Source: Bradyrhizobium roseum (GTDB taxonomy: Bacteria > Pseudomonadota > Alphaproteobacteria > Rhizobiales > Xanthobacteraceae). Taken from it: a stretch of DNA of 64,000 bases. Position 1 is the stretch's first letter, and every line of letters starts with the position of its first letter. The translations under genes were made by a program, and so were the position numbers. Shown here in pieces: positions 26,846-35,507 of the stretch. The notes beneath the pieces were generated by a model, which saw only the letters and a program-made list of their open reading frames with translations, was not told the DNA's origin and did no database searches. Where the stretch lies: assembly GCF_030413175.1 (NCBI RefSeq), contig NZ_CP129212.1:5990450-6054449 (forward strand), read 5' to 3'.

Positions 26846-28138
26846 CTACTTCGGTTGAACCGTGCCGGGCGCGTCAAGATCCGCATCGCTGTCGGCGTCG
26901 GCCGCGCCCTCGCGGGTGTCCACGGTGGTGTAGACCGACATGCCGGCGCGCAGCAGGTTCTGTTTCGCCACTTCCTTCGGCACGCGAATGCGGACCGGCA
27001 GCCGCTGCACGATCTTGGTGAAATTGCCGGTCGCATTGTCTGGCGGCAGCAGCGTGAATACCGAGCCTGCGGCCGGCGAGATGCTGTCGACCACCCCGGC
27101 GAACTTGCGATGGCCATAGGCATCGACCGAGATGGTGACGGGCTGGCCGGGTCGGATGCGCTTGAGCTGCGTTTCCTTGTAGTTGGCGTCGATGAAGACG
27201 TCGTTGAGCGGCACCACGTTCGCAAGCCGCTGCCCGGCCTGGATGAAATCGCCGGCATTGACCAGGCGGTTGGAGAAGGTGCCGTCGACCGGCGCGCGCA
27301 CCGCGGTAAACGCAAGGTCGCGCTCCGCCTTGGCGAGCTGGCCCTGCAATTCCACGAGCTGCGCGCGGGCCTCGGCCTGCTGCGCCTTCGTCACCTCGAC
27401 ATTGTCGCGCGCGGCATCGAAGGCCGCCTGCGCCGATTTCACCGCGGCAAGGCCCTGATCCCGACTGGCCTCGGAAACCTCGAAGGTGGCGCGCGAGGCA
27501 AAGCCCTTGGTGCTCAGCGCCTGCTGCCGTTCGAAGTCGAGGCCGGCGCGCTTCAGCGCCGCGTCCGCCGAGGCGAGCTGCGCCTTGGCCTGCTCGGCCG
27601 CGCTTTCCAGCGCGGTGACCTGGCGGCCGATACGATCGATCGTGGCCTGCTGGGTCGCGATCTTGCTCCGCGCGGCCTCCACGGCGATGCGATAGTCACC
27701 GTCATCGATCCGGAAGATCACGTCGCCGGCGCGCACGAGGGAATTGTCGCGGGGCAGGATGGCCGCGACGTGGCCCGAAACCCGGGCGCCGAGCGTGGTG
27801 TTGTTGGCGCGAACGTAAGCGTCATCCGTCGAGATGTAGAAGCGCCCGACCAGGACGAAGTAGACGCCGTAAGCGATCGCGGCCAGCGCGAGCAGCCCGA
27901 ACACACCGATCATGATGAATTTGCGCTTGCCCGGTTTCGCCATGGTTGCATCGGCCGCCGGCGGTGCGGCCGGCCGCTCGGCGCCGTGCGACTCGGCCGG
28001 ACGGCGGCGGGTCTCTTCGGCGACATGCGCGCGCAACTGGTCAGCGAGTTGTGCGCTGGTCTCACTGGCGGCCTCGTCCTGCGCCGTTTCCGATCCGCCG
28101 CGGATGATGCGTGCGGCCTGATCTCTCGCTGCGGCCAT
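26846..28138 (-). CDS. emrA: HlyD/EmrA-family membrane fusion protein
   Basis: Periplasmic adaptor of 430 residues: a 75-residue cytoplasmic hydrophilic tail, one membrane anchor (about 76-96), a biotinyl-lipoyl half (STDDAYVRANNTTLGARVSG), long alpha-hairpin (about 150-265), and beta-barrel domain with VRAPVDGTFSNRLVNAGDFI. GGGGAGG 5-7 nt before the ATG at 28138 supports the long N-terminus; a shorter form could start at 27943. It is the first gene of the pump operon and is driven by the divergent operator-promoter at 28230-28250. Confidence 0.9.
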   Translation of the reverse strand: MAAARDQAARIIRGGSETAQDEAASETSAQLADQLRAHVAEETRRRPAESHGAERPAAPPAADATMAKPGKRKFIMIGVFGLLALAAIAYGVYFVLVGRFYISTDDAYVRANNTTLGARVSGHVAAILPRDNSLVRAGDVIFRIDDGDYRIAVEAARSKIATQQATIDRIGRQVTALESAAEQAKAQLASADAALKRAGLDFERQQALSTKGFASRATFEVSEASRDQGLAAVKSAQAAFDAARDNVEVTKAQQAEARAQLVELQGQLAKAERDLAFTAVRAPVDGTFSNRLVNAGDFIQAGQRLANVVPLNDVFIDANYKETQLKRIRPGQPVTISVDAYGHRKFAGVVDSISPAAGSVFTLLPPDNATGNFTKIVQRLPVRIRVPKEVAKQNLLRAGMSVYTTVDTREGAADADSDADLDAPGTVQPK

Positions 28139-28229
28139 AACGGCCTCCCCAAAATAACGCGGCGCACGTGAAGCCAGAAAAGCCGGGACAATACCGGCAG
28201 CATTGGTGTGCTCGACATCAAAAGTATCA

Positions 28230-28250
28230 TTGACCGAACGGTTCGGTCAA
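28230..28250. promoter_or_regulatory. TetR operator embedded in a divergent promoter
   Basis: A perfect 10-bp inverted repeat, TTGACCGAAC and GTTCGGTCAA, around one G. Each arm starts with TTGACC, a -35 match on both strands. On the plus strand TATATT follows after exactly 17 bp (28253-28258); on the minus strand TACTTT follows after 18 bp. A repressor bound here would shut both the pump operon and its own gene. Confidence 0.75.
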
Positions 28251-28335
28251 CATATATTCATACCATCACGGACCATACGCGAGAAAAGCTTCCCGCCAGA
28301 TCTTGGGATGAATTGTTGCGCGAGAAGATAAACCA

Positions 28336-28977
28336 ATGGTTGCATCGATACCAAACACGATTCATCCCTTTGGCGAGGACGACAGTTCAAAGCGCCGGCA
28401 GATTTTGGACGGCGCACGAAAGGTGTTCATGGATCTGGGCTTTGACGGCGCCAGCATGAACGAGATCGCCCGCGCCGCCGGCGTCTCCAAGGGCACGCTC
28501 TATGTCTATTTCAGCGACAAGAGCCGGCTGTTCGAGGCGATGGTCGAGGACGAAGAGGTCGAAAAGGGCAAGATCGCGTTCAATCTCGATCCAGGGCGCG
28601 ATGTCGAAACCACGTTGCGCGAGTTCGGCCGGAGCTACATCGGTTCGATGTGCCGGCCGGGCGGCGGGTCGTCGATCCGGACGGTGATGGCGATCGCCGA
28701 ACGGATGCCGGAGGTCGGACGCCGCTTCTACCAAAACGTGCTGGCGAAATCGATCGAAAGCCTTTCCGAATATCTCCAGGCGCATGTCCGGCCGAACGAT
28801 CTGGCGATCGACGACTGCCAGCTCGCGGCGGCGCAGTTCATGCAGATGTGCCAGGCAACGCTGTTTCTGCCATTCGTGTTCCAGGCCGAACCGGCGCCGT
28901 CGGCGGAACGCATCGCGCGCGTGGTCGACAGCGCGACGCGGCTATTCCTGCAGACGTACAAGGCGACGCCGAAGTAG
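28336..28977 (+). CDS. TetR-family transcriptional regulator of the EmrAB pump
   Basis: 213 residues with an N-terminal TetR helix-turn-helix (about 20-65): ILDGARKVFMDLGFDGASMN then EIARAAGVSKGTLYVYFSDK. The rest is the helical ligand-binding and dimer domain. It is divergent from emrA with a perfect palindrome between them at 28230-28250, which supports autorepression and control of the pump. The inducer is unknown. No strong Shine-Dalgarno precedes the ATG. Confidence 0.9.
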   Translation: MVASIPNTIHPFGEDDSSKRRQILDGARKVFMDLGFDGASMNEIARAAGVSKGTLYVYFSDKSRLFEAMVEDEEVEKGKIAFNLDPGRDVETTLREFGRSYIGSMCRPGGGSSIRTVMAIAERMPEVGRRFYQNVLAKSIESLSEYLQAHVRPNDLAIDDCQLAAAQFMQMCQATLFLPFVFQAEPAPSAERIARVVDSATRLFLQTYKATPK

Positions 28978-29067
28978 GCTCCTCCCCCACCTTTCCTGAC
29001 CGTGCGCCAGGTCCCGGCATCACAGATCAGTACTGCGCCACGCACGGGACATGCACGGAAGACTCGC

Positions 29068-31329
29068 TCAGAACTTGTAGGTGAGTCGCGACAGGATGGA
29101 CCGCCTTGCCCCGTAGAAGCAGTCGCCGCGCGCCAGACATGACGAGAAGTATTGCTGATCCCCGAGGTTTGATCCGTTGATCTGGAAGCGCCAGTTCCTG
29201 TTCTCCCACGCGATCATTGCGTCAAAGAGCGTTTTGGATGGCGTCATGAGCGTGTCGGTGCCGTCCCACTGTTCGCCGATGTAGCGGACGCCGGCGCCGA
29301 CCGAGAAACCCGGGATGCCGAAGGCCGTGAAGCGGTACTTCGCCCACACTGCAGTCTGATGCTCCGGCACCGTCTCGATCCGCTTGCCGGCGTTGTCGCC
29401 TTCCACCACCTTGGCGTCGAGGTAGGTGTAGACACCGATGATGTCGAGGTCGCCCCCGAGCGTGGTCAGCACTTCCAGTTCGGCGCCTTTGATACTTGCC
29501 CTGCCGACCTGCACGGCCCCCAACGAGCTGGCGCTATAGGCGATGCGGTTCTGCTGGGTGATGTCGAACAGCGCGCCGTTGATAGCGAGCGTATTCGACG
29601 GCTTGTACTTGAAGCCGACTTCATATTGTTCGCCCAGCACGGGCTTGCAGAGGCCCGTGGCGCTGTCGACGCAGCGGTTGTTGCCATACGGCGCGGTACC
29701 GAACTGCGGCTCGAACGACTTCGCGTAGGAGAAATACGGCGTCACGTTGTTCGGAAGCTCGTACATCAGGGCCGCGCGCCAGGTCGTCGCTTCGTCCGTC
29801 TGCGATGGATTGCCCTGAAGGCTGCTGGTCGCCTGGTCATGGCGCAAACCGAACAGGCCGATCAACGGGCCCCACTTCACCTGATCCTGCACGTAGACGC
29901 CGGCCTGCCTCTGCGAGAGCTCCGGCAACACGGAGAGCACGGGCGGTACTACGGAGGTGTAGACCGGCGAATAGAGATCGAACGGCGTCAGGTCGAGTTT
30001 GCTTCCTGCCGTGCCGGTCTCGTCCATCCGGCGGTAGTCGAACCCGGCGAGAACCTTGTGCGACAGCGGACCGGTGTTGAACTTCACTTCCGCATTGCTG
30101 TCGGAGGTAAACGTCTGGCGATGACTGTTCCAGGCATCGACATAACGCGAAATCGTGCGCCGCGCCGGATCGAGGTACGGGTCCTTGGAGTAGCTGTTGG
30201 CATAGACCGTGTTGTAGATGCCGTTGACGTCCTGATAGCGCGCGTTGACGGAGACTTTCAACGCGTCGTTGAAGCGATGCTCGAACAGGCTGGTGATCGA
30301 CTTCGTCTCGGTCTGATAAAGGTCGTAGTTCGGATCGCCGACGAAGCGGTTGATCGGGATTGTGCCGTTGGGATTGAAGGAGATCGTGCCGGAGTGCGGC
30401 AGGAACGCCGTCGACGATCCGGTCTTGTCCTTCTGGTAGTTCGCGAGCACGGTCCAGGTGGTCATATCGGTCGGCACCCACGTCACTGCCGGCATGAAGA
30501 AGACGCGATTATCCCTGACGTAGTCGGTCTGGTAGTCGCTGTCGCGGAACACGCCGATCACGCGGTAGAGCCAGCGACCGTCCTCGGAGATTTTGCCGGT
30601 GTGGTCGGTCTGGATCTGCTTGCGGTGGAAGCTGCCGTACTGGACTTCGACTTCGTGCAGCGCCTCCGCGCGCGGCCGTTTCGACACCAGATTGATGAGC
30701 CCGGCGGTCGTGGTGCTGCCATAGAGCGTCGAAGACGGGCCGCGCAGCGCCTCCGCGCGCTCTAGTGAGTAGGGCTCCGCGCGTTGATGGTTCCACCAGG
30801 AATTGGTGATACGCATGCCGTCGAGATAGATGTCGGGATTCATGCCGCGGATCATGATCGAGTCGACGCGCGAATCCGGGCCATAGGCGTCGGCGTTGAC
30901 ACCGGGCACATAGCGCAGCGCCTCTTGCACCGTGGTCACGCCTTGATCTCGCATGCGGTCGGCGGTGACCACCGTGATGGATTGCGGCGTCTGGTTCAGC
31001 GGCGTATCGGTCTTGGTTGCGGTCGCGCTCTGGTTGGCGATGTAACCCTGCACCGGACCGTAGGCCGTTTCGGCGCGTGCGCCGGCGGCAGCCGCGGCAT
31101 CAGGCGTCGTCTGCCCGCGCTGGGCTGCGCGGCGGCTCGCGGCCGACGAAGCTTGCCGCTTCGGTGCGGGCCGCGACCGCGCGGCCGGCGGACGGGAGGG
31201 CTGATCGACGACGACGGCCGGCAACTCCCGCGCCGACGACTGCGCATTCGCCGGCGTCATATCGATCATCACGGCCAGCATCGGCAGTGCGGTGCCTAAC
31301 CGTCCCACAGTCTTCAAGCATGCGCTCAT
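29068..31329 (-). CDS. TonB-dependent siderophore receptor
   Basis: Outer-membrane receptor of 753 residues from MSACLKTVGRLGTALPML, with a signal peptide ending near ANA-QSS, a Pro/Arg/Ala-rich linker, a plug domain (QSITVVTADRMRDQGVTTVQ and VDSIMIRGMNPDIYLDGMR) and a 22-strand barrel ending in aromatic F (RSILSRLTYKF). It is FhuA/FoxA-like, so a ferric siderophore is likely; which one cannot be read. An in-frame extension to 31392 was not used because it lacks a signal-peptide pattern. TTTAGAA, an Irr-box half, lies about 95 bp upstream. Confidence 0.93.
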   Translation of the reverse strand: MSACLKTVGRLGTALPMLAVMIDMTPANAQSSARELPAVVVDQPSRPPAARSRPAPKRQASSAASRRAAQRGQTTPDAAAAAGARAETAYGPVQGYIANQSATATKTDTPLNQTPQSITVVTADRMRDQGVTTVQEALRYVPGVNADAYGPDSRVDSIMIRGMNPDIYLDGMRITNSWWNHQRAEPYSLERAEALRGPSSTLYGSTTTAGLINLVSKRPRAEALHEVEVQYGSFHRKQIQTDHTGKISEDGRWLYRVIGVFRDSDYQTDYVRDNRVFFMPAVTWVPTDMTTWTVLANYQKDKTGSSTAFLPHSGTISFNPNGTIPINRFVGDPNYDLYQTETKSITSLFEHRFNDALKVSVNARYQDVNGIYNTVYANSYSKDPYLDPARRTISRYVDAWNSHRQTFTSDSNAEVKFNTGPLSHKVLAGFDYRRMDETGTAGSKLDLTPFDLYSPVYTSVVPPVLSVLPELSQRQAGVYVQDQVKWGPLIGLFGLRHDQATSSLQGNPSQTDEATTWRAALMYELPNNVTPYFSYAKSFEPQFGTAPYGNNRCVDSATGLCKPVLGEQYEVGFKYKPSNTLAINGALFDITQQNRIAYSASSLGAVQVGRASIKGAELEVLTTLGGDLDIIGVYTYLDAKVVEGDNAGKRIETVPEHQTAVWAKYRFTAFGIPGFSVGAGVRYIGEQWDGTDTLMTPSKTLFDAMIAWENRNWRFQINGSNLGDQQYFSSCLARGDCFYGARRSILSRLTYKF

Positions 31330-31421
31330 TTCCAGCCCCCATCGCTTCGTGAGGAACCAGTAGCAAGCGCGAACAACGCGATGAAAGTGCATGAGGGAAA
31401 CAGCGGCGCGGCAAACGCCTG

Positions 31422-31438
31422 TTTAGAACTAGTATTGC
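31422..31438 (-). promoter_or_regulatory. Possible degenerate Irr (ICE) box
   Basis: TTTAGAA at 31422-31428 is an exact half of the iron-control element TTTAGAA-N3-TTCTAAA; the second half (GTATTGC) is poor. Its place before a siderophore receptor is suggestive, but the match is weak. Confidence 0.25.
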
Positions 31439-31568
31439 TCCAGACGCACATCGGGAAAGGGGAATTGGTGCGCAACGCGTCTTCTCGCGCGAGCGCAGAG
31501 GCGGCTATCGCGCGCTCACCGGAACCAAACCCGCAATGAGGGGTTGCTTCGCGGTGAGAGACTTTGAA

Positions 31569-31661
31569 ATGAGACCTGTGAAATCCACTCTGCTCTGGCT
31601 GACCGGCTTTCCGCTGCTGCCGGTCATCCTATTGGTCGCGCTGTTTCTTCATCCGGCTTGA
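31569..31661 (+). CDS. Possible small membrane peptide, 30 residues
   Basis: ATG at 31569 with GAGAG 9-10 nt upstream. The peptide starts MRPVKSTLLWLTG and then has one hydrophobic span, PLLPVILLVALFLHPA. It sits in the 340-bp space between the receptor and the KTSC gene. Only topology and ribosome site support it. Confidence 0.35.
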   Translation: MRPVKSTLLWLTGFPLLPVILLVALFLHPA

Positions 31662-31733
31662 CCATCCGCCGCAAGCGCTTGCCGGCTTCCCGCCGAAGGT
31701 GCAGAGTGCGGCCTCCTTGCCGGCCCGAACAAG

Positions 31734-32063
31734 ATGACCCGCATCGCCTTCATCCTCGCGTTGCTATTGGCCGCTCCCTGGGAAGAGGCCGAGACCGTTG
31801 ACGTGAAGGATCGCGGCACGGTCGATCTCAAGCCGTTCAATTGCCAGGACATCACCCGCAGCAGCCTCGTCGGCCGGGTCTGCTACGACGCCGCAAGCCG
31901 CCGCCTGCTGGTGCAGCGGCACGCGGTCTACCGCCAATATTGCGAAGTGCCGAAAAGCACGGTCGATGCCTTTCTGAACGCGCCCTCGATGGGCCGGTTT
32001 TTCAAGATCAACATCGAAGGCGGCGACGAAGGCGGTCCGCACGCCTGCCCGCCGCATCGATAG
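31734..32063 (+). CDS. Secreted KTSC-domain protein
   Basis: 109-residue protein with a short signal peptide (MTRIAFILALLLAAPW) and a KTSC-like domain: VGRVCYDAASRRLLVQ, then HAVYRQYCEVPKSTVDAFLN and APSMGRFFKINI. The family is named after such a Lys-Thr-Ser-Cys motif and its function is not known. Four cysteines in an exported protein suggest disulfides. No ribosome site is strong. It is followed by a TetR operon with 85 bp between them. Confidence 0.65.
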   Translation: MTRIAFILALLLAAPWEEAETVDVKDRGTVDLKPFNCQDITRSSLVGRVCYDAASRRLLVQRHAVYRQYCEVPKSTVDAFLNAPSMGRFFKINIEGGDEGGPHACPPHR

Positions 32064-32114
32064 AAGCAAACATTTTCGCGATGACCGCTCGCGCAAGGCA
32101 CACCTGACCGTGAC

Positions 32115-32148
32115 TTGACATTTCTTTCGATTTTGTAAAAATCGTCAA
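32115..32148 (+). promoter_or_regulatory. Promoter with overlapping operator, probably leaderless
   Basis: TTGACA (32115-32120), 16 bp, AAAAAT (32137-32142). A 7-bp inverted repeat CGATTTT-gta-AAAATCG (32128-32144) covers the -10 region. The predicted start lies on the ATG at 32149, which has no Shine-Dalgarno. Confidence 0.5.
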
Positions 32149-32820
32149 ATGGGCCCGCGCACCCGCATTCTCGACGCCGCGATGCTGGTATTCCGCCGGC
32201 AGGGTTTTCGGCGTTCGTCGATCGAGCAGGCCGCGGATGCCGCAGGGCTGACGCGACAGGCGCTCTACCATCACTTCAAATCCAAGGAAGAGTTGTTCCG
32301 CGCCGTCATCGAACGGTTGCATGAGGACGCGCTCGCCGCCGAAATCGCCGCCGCCGGCAACGCCGAGAAAGCCGGCGGCAGCCTTGCCGACATCCTTGTG
32401 GCGTCGGTCACCGCCAAGCTCGGACAACTGGCGGCTTCACTCGACGGCTCGCCCCATGTCGAAGAGCTGTTCTCCGAACACCTCGTGCAGGCGCGCGACC
32501 TCTATCAGAAATACACCACCGCCTATGCGGAGCTGATCGCCGCGACCATCGCGCGCGTCTGCCGCCAGCAGGGCCTCGTTCTCAATGCCGGCATGACGCC
32601 GCGCGATCTCGCCCGCTGCGTCGAGATGGCGGTTAACGGCACGAAATCCGCCTACCCCGCGATGCAGCCGGCGGACGCCTTCCTCAAGGATCTTGAAATC
32701 ATGCTGCGCACGTTGATCGCGGGCGCCGTGCGTCCAGCGACGAAACCGCGCGCCGCCAGGCCAACGCCCGCAAAGAAAGTTTCCCGAACCACTGCCCGCA
32801 AAACTGGAGATCGCAGATGA
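32149..32820 (+). CDS. TetR-family regulator of the molybdenum hydroxylase operon
   Basis: 223 residues. The helix-turn-helix begins at once (TRILDAAMLVFRRQGFRRSS, then GLTRQALYHHFKSKEELF), so no later start is possible. The C-terminal 30 residues are Lys/Arg/Thr-rich, unusual for the family. An inverted repeat overlaps its promoter, suggesting autoregulation. Its stop overlaps the start of the hydroxylase gene (ATGA, 32817-32820), so regulator and enzyme are made from one transcript. Confidence 0.88.
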   Translation: MGPRTRILDAAMLVFRRQGFRRSSIEQAADAAGLTRQALYHHFKSKEELFRAVIERLHEDALAAEIAAAGNAEKAGGSLADILVASVTAKLGQLAASLDGSPHVEELFSEHLVQARDLYQKYTTAYAELIAATIARVCRQQGLVLNAGMTPRDLARCVEMAVNGTKSAYPAMQPADAFLKDLEIMLRTLIAGAVRPATKPRAARPTPAKKVSRTTARKTGDRR

Positions 32821-35507
32821 GCACGATGACGGTCAACGGCAAGCCAGCTTCCCTCCCCGACGATCCCGATGCGCTGCTGGTCGACGTCGTGCGCGACGCA
32901 CTCGATCTCACCGGCACAAAACTCGTCTGCGGGGCCGGCGTCTGCGGCGCCTGCACCGTGCTGGTCGACGGCGAGCCTGTGGTGAGTTGCCTGATGCCGG
33001 CGCGAGCTGCTGCGAATACGAACGTGACCACGGTCGAAGGTATCGGCGCTGCCAAACTGCATCCGGTGCAGCAGGCCTTCATGGCGCACGACGCCCTGCA
33101 ATGCGGCTTCTGCACGCCGGGATTCATTGTCGAGGCGGTGGCCTTTCACGACCGCTGGCGCGCGGCCAAGGGAACGGCGGTGCCCTCGCGCGAGGAAATC
33201 GGCGCGGCGCTGTCGGGCCACCTCTGCCGCTGCGGCGCCTATGACGGCATTTTCCGGGCCGTGGCGGATGCCTGCGCCGGCCGCTTCGACGGCGGCGACA
33301 TCCTGCCACCACGCATGGAAGCCCGCGACAAGGTGACGGGATCGGCGAAATACACCGTCGACATCCGCCATGACGGTCAGCTCGAAGGCGCGATCCTGCG
33401 CTCGCCGTTCGCACATGCCCGGATCGGCGAACTCGACCTGGCGACGGCGCGCGCGATGCCGGGCGTCGGTGCCGTGATCTCGCTGCTCGGCGACGACCGC
33501 ATCGTGCGCTATGTCGGCGAACCCATTGCCGCCGTCGCGGCCAGCGACCGCAAGACCGCGCTGGCCGCCATCGCCGCGATCAAGCTCGGCAGTGAACCCC
33601 TGCCGTCGGCGATCGGGCTCGACGAAGCCCGCAAGGCCGATGCGCCTGTGGTGTTCGAAAAGTCCGCCCGAAAAAAAGCCGGCAACGTTTCCGAAGGCGC
33701 GGGCTCGCCGGCGCCCTGGAAGGGCAACGTCCGCGGACCGTCGGCGGCATTCTCCAAGAAGCCGAAGAAGGTGCGAAACTGGGTCGAGGGCGCGCGCGCC
33801 GCGAACCATCCGCTGCTGGTCGAGGGCACGTTCCGGACCGGCACGCAACAGCACGCCTGCCTCGAACCGCATGCTGCCGTCGCCCGTTTCGACGGCGACC
33901 GGCTCACCGTGCACGTGTCGACGCAGTCGGTGTTTCACCTGATGGAACTGATCGCCAAGCGCTACAAGCTCGGCCACGACAAGGTGCGCGTGATCGCCGA
34001 TCACGTCGGCGGCGGATTTGGTTCGAAAGGCACGCTCGGCGTCGAGACCACAACCGCGATCGAACTGGCGCGCGCCGCCAAGGCGCCAGTCAGGGTCGCC
34101 TATGACCGGCACGAGGAACTATCGGTGACCGGCTATCGGCCGGCGACGGAGATGAAGATCGCACTGCTGCCCTCCGAACAGGGCGGGTTGAAAGCGCTGT
34201 CGCTGACCGCCTGGGCCGATACGGGCGCCGCGACCAATTCGACCATCGCCGCGCTGGCGCGGCTGATCTATCCGGCGGAAGCCAAGGAACTTGCCGACTT
34301 CGACGTCATCAGCAATCTGCCGGCGGGCGCGCCGTTCCGCGGTCCCGGCGGGCCACCGATGGCCTTTGCGCTGGAACAGGCGATTGACGAAGCGGCGCTG
34401 CGCATGAGCGTCGATCCGATCGCGCTGCGCAAACGCTGGGATCCCGATCCAAACCGGCAGCGGCTGTACGATTGGGCATCGGGCCTTGCAGTCTGGCGTA
34501 ACCGCAAACCGATTGCCGCACAGAGCGGCCGCTACCGTCGCGGCGTCGGCGTCGCCGCCGGCTACTGGCTTTATCTGTGGCAGCCCGGCTCGAAGGTCGA
34601 AGTGGCGGTCAAGGGCGGGCGCCTGGTCGCCAGCACCGCAACGCAGGATATCGGCACCGGCACGCGCTCCGTGATCGCCAATACGGTCGCGCGCGAATTC
34701 GGGCTGGAGCCGCATGAGATCGAGGTCCGGATCGGCGATTCAAATCTCCCGGAAGGACCCGGCTCGGGCGGCAGCCGGGTCACGGCCTCGATCATCCCGC
34801 CGATGCTGCTGGCGATCGAGCAGTTGAAAGCCTCGATCCAGCAGCAGGCCAAGCGGCAGCCGGTCCCCGGCTCCAACGCGCCGTGGCGCGAACTGCTCGC
34901 GGCCTCGCCCGATCTGAGCGTTTCCAGCGTGCGGCCGGAAGACTCCAGGCCGACGGCGGCGGGCGTCGAGTCGCCGCTGAAACAGGTCGGCATCCTGGGA
35001 ATGATTTTCGGCTGGATGATGCGGCGCTTCTCCAACCTCGCGATCGGGGCCGGCGTGCCGAGTTCGGTGCAGATCATCGAAGTCGAAGTCGATACCTGGC
35101 TCGGCCACGTCCGCGTCGTCAACGTTCACACCGGCATCGCGGTCGGCACGGTCGCCGCGCCCGCGCTGGCGCACAGCCAGGCGGCGGGCGCCGTGATCCA
35201 GGGCATCGGCTACGCCTTGTATGAAACGCGCGAAATCGATTCCCGCACCGGCGACGTGCTCAGCGCCGGCATGGAGGACTATCGCATTCCCGGCATCGCG
35301 GACACGCCCGGGATCGACGTGCATTTCGACCAGGGCGGTTTCGAGCACGTGCTCGGCGGCAGCGTCGGCATCGGCGAGGTCGCGACCGTGCCGACGTCGC
35401 CCGCGATCGCCAACGCGATCCATAACGCTACCGGCGTTCGGCTGACCGAAATTCCGATCCGTCCCGACCGTCTTATCGCCGCGCTCAAAGGGAGGGCCGC
35501 CGCATGA
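32817..35507 (+). CDS. Xanthine dehydrogenase-family enzyme, [2Fe-2S] and molybdopterin subunits fused
   Basis: 896 residues. Residues 1-160 carry two [2Fe-2S] clusters: CGAGVCGACTVLVDG...C and QCGFCTPGF...HLCRCGAYDGI. The rest is a molybdopterin-binding subunit with GGGFGSKGT, FRGPGGPPMAFA and the catalytic-glutamate segment VGIGEVATVP near the C-terminus. In most relatives these are separate polypeptides (CoxS/XdhA-type small and CoxL-type large). The substrate, an aldehyde or N-heterocycle, is not evident. The FAD subunit follows with a 4-bp overlap; no maturation chaperone (XdhC/PaoD) is in this window. Confidence 0.9.
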   Translation: MSTMTVNGKPASLPDDPDALLVDVVRDALDLTGTKLVCGAGVCGACTVLVDGEPVVSCLMPARAAANTNVTTVEGIGAAKLHPVQQAFMAHDALQCGFCTPGFIVEAVAFHDRWRAAKGTAVPSREEIGAALSGHLCRCGAYDGIFRAVADACAGRFDGGDILPPRMEARDKVTGSAKYTVDIRHDGQLEGAILRSPFAHARIGELDLATARAMPGVGAVISLLGDDRIVRYVGEPIAAVAASDRKTALAAIAAIKLGSEPLPSAIGLDEARKADAPVVFEKSARKKAGNVSEGAGSPAPWKGNVRGPSAAFSKKPKKVRNWVEGARAANHPLLVEGTFRTGTQQHACLEPHAAVARFDGDRLTVHVSTQSVFHLMELIAKRYKLGHDKVRVIADHVGGGFGSKGTLGVETTTAIELARAAKAPVRVAYDRHEELSVTGYRPATEMKIALLPSEQGGLKALSLTAWADTGAATNSTIAALARLIYPAEAKELADFDVISNLPAGAPFRGPGGPPMAFALEQAIDEAALRMSVDPIALRKRWDPDPNRQRLYDWASGLAVWRNRKPIAAQSGRYRRGVGVAAGYWLYLWQPGSKVEVAVKGGRLVASTATQDIGTGTRSVIANTVAREFGLEPHEIEVRIGDSNLPEGPGSGGSRVTASIIPPMLLAIEQLKASIQQQAKRQPVPGSNAPWRELLAASPDLSVSSVRPEDSRPTAAGVESPLKQVGILGMIFGWMMRRFSNLAIGAGVPSSVQIIEVEVDTWLGHVRVVNVHTGIAVGTVAAPALAHSQAAGAVIQGIGYALYETREIDSRTGDVLSAGMEDYRIPGIADTPGIDVHFDQGGFEHVLGGSVGIGEVATVPTSPAIANAIHNATGVRLTEIPIRPDRLIAALKGRAAA

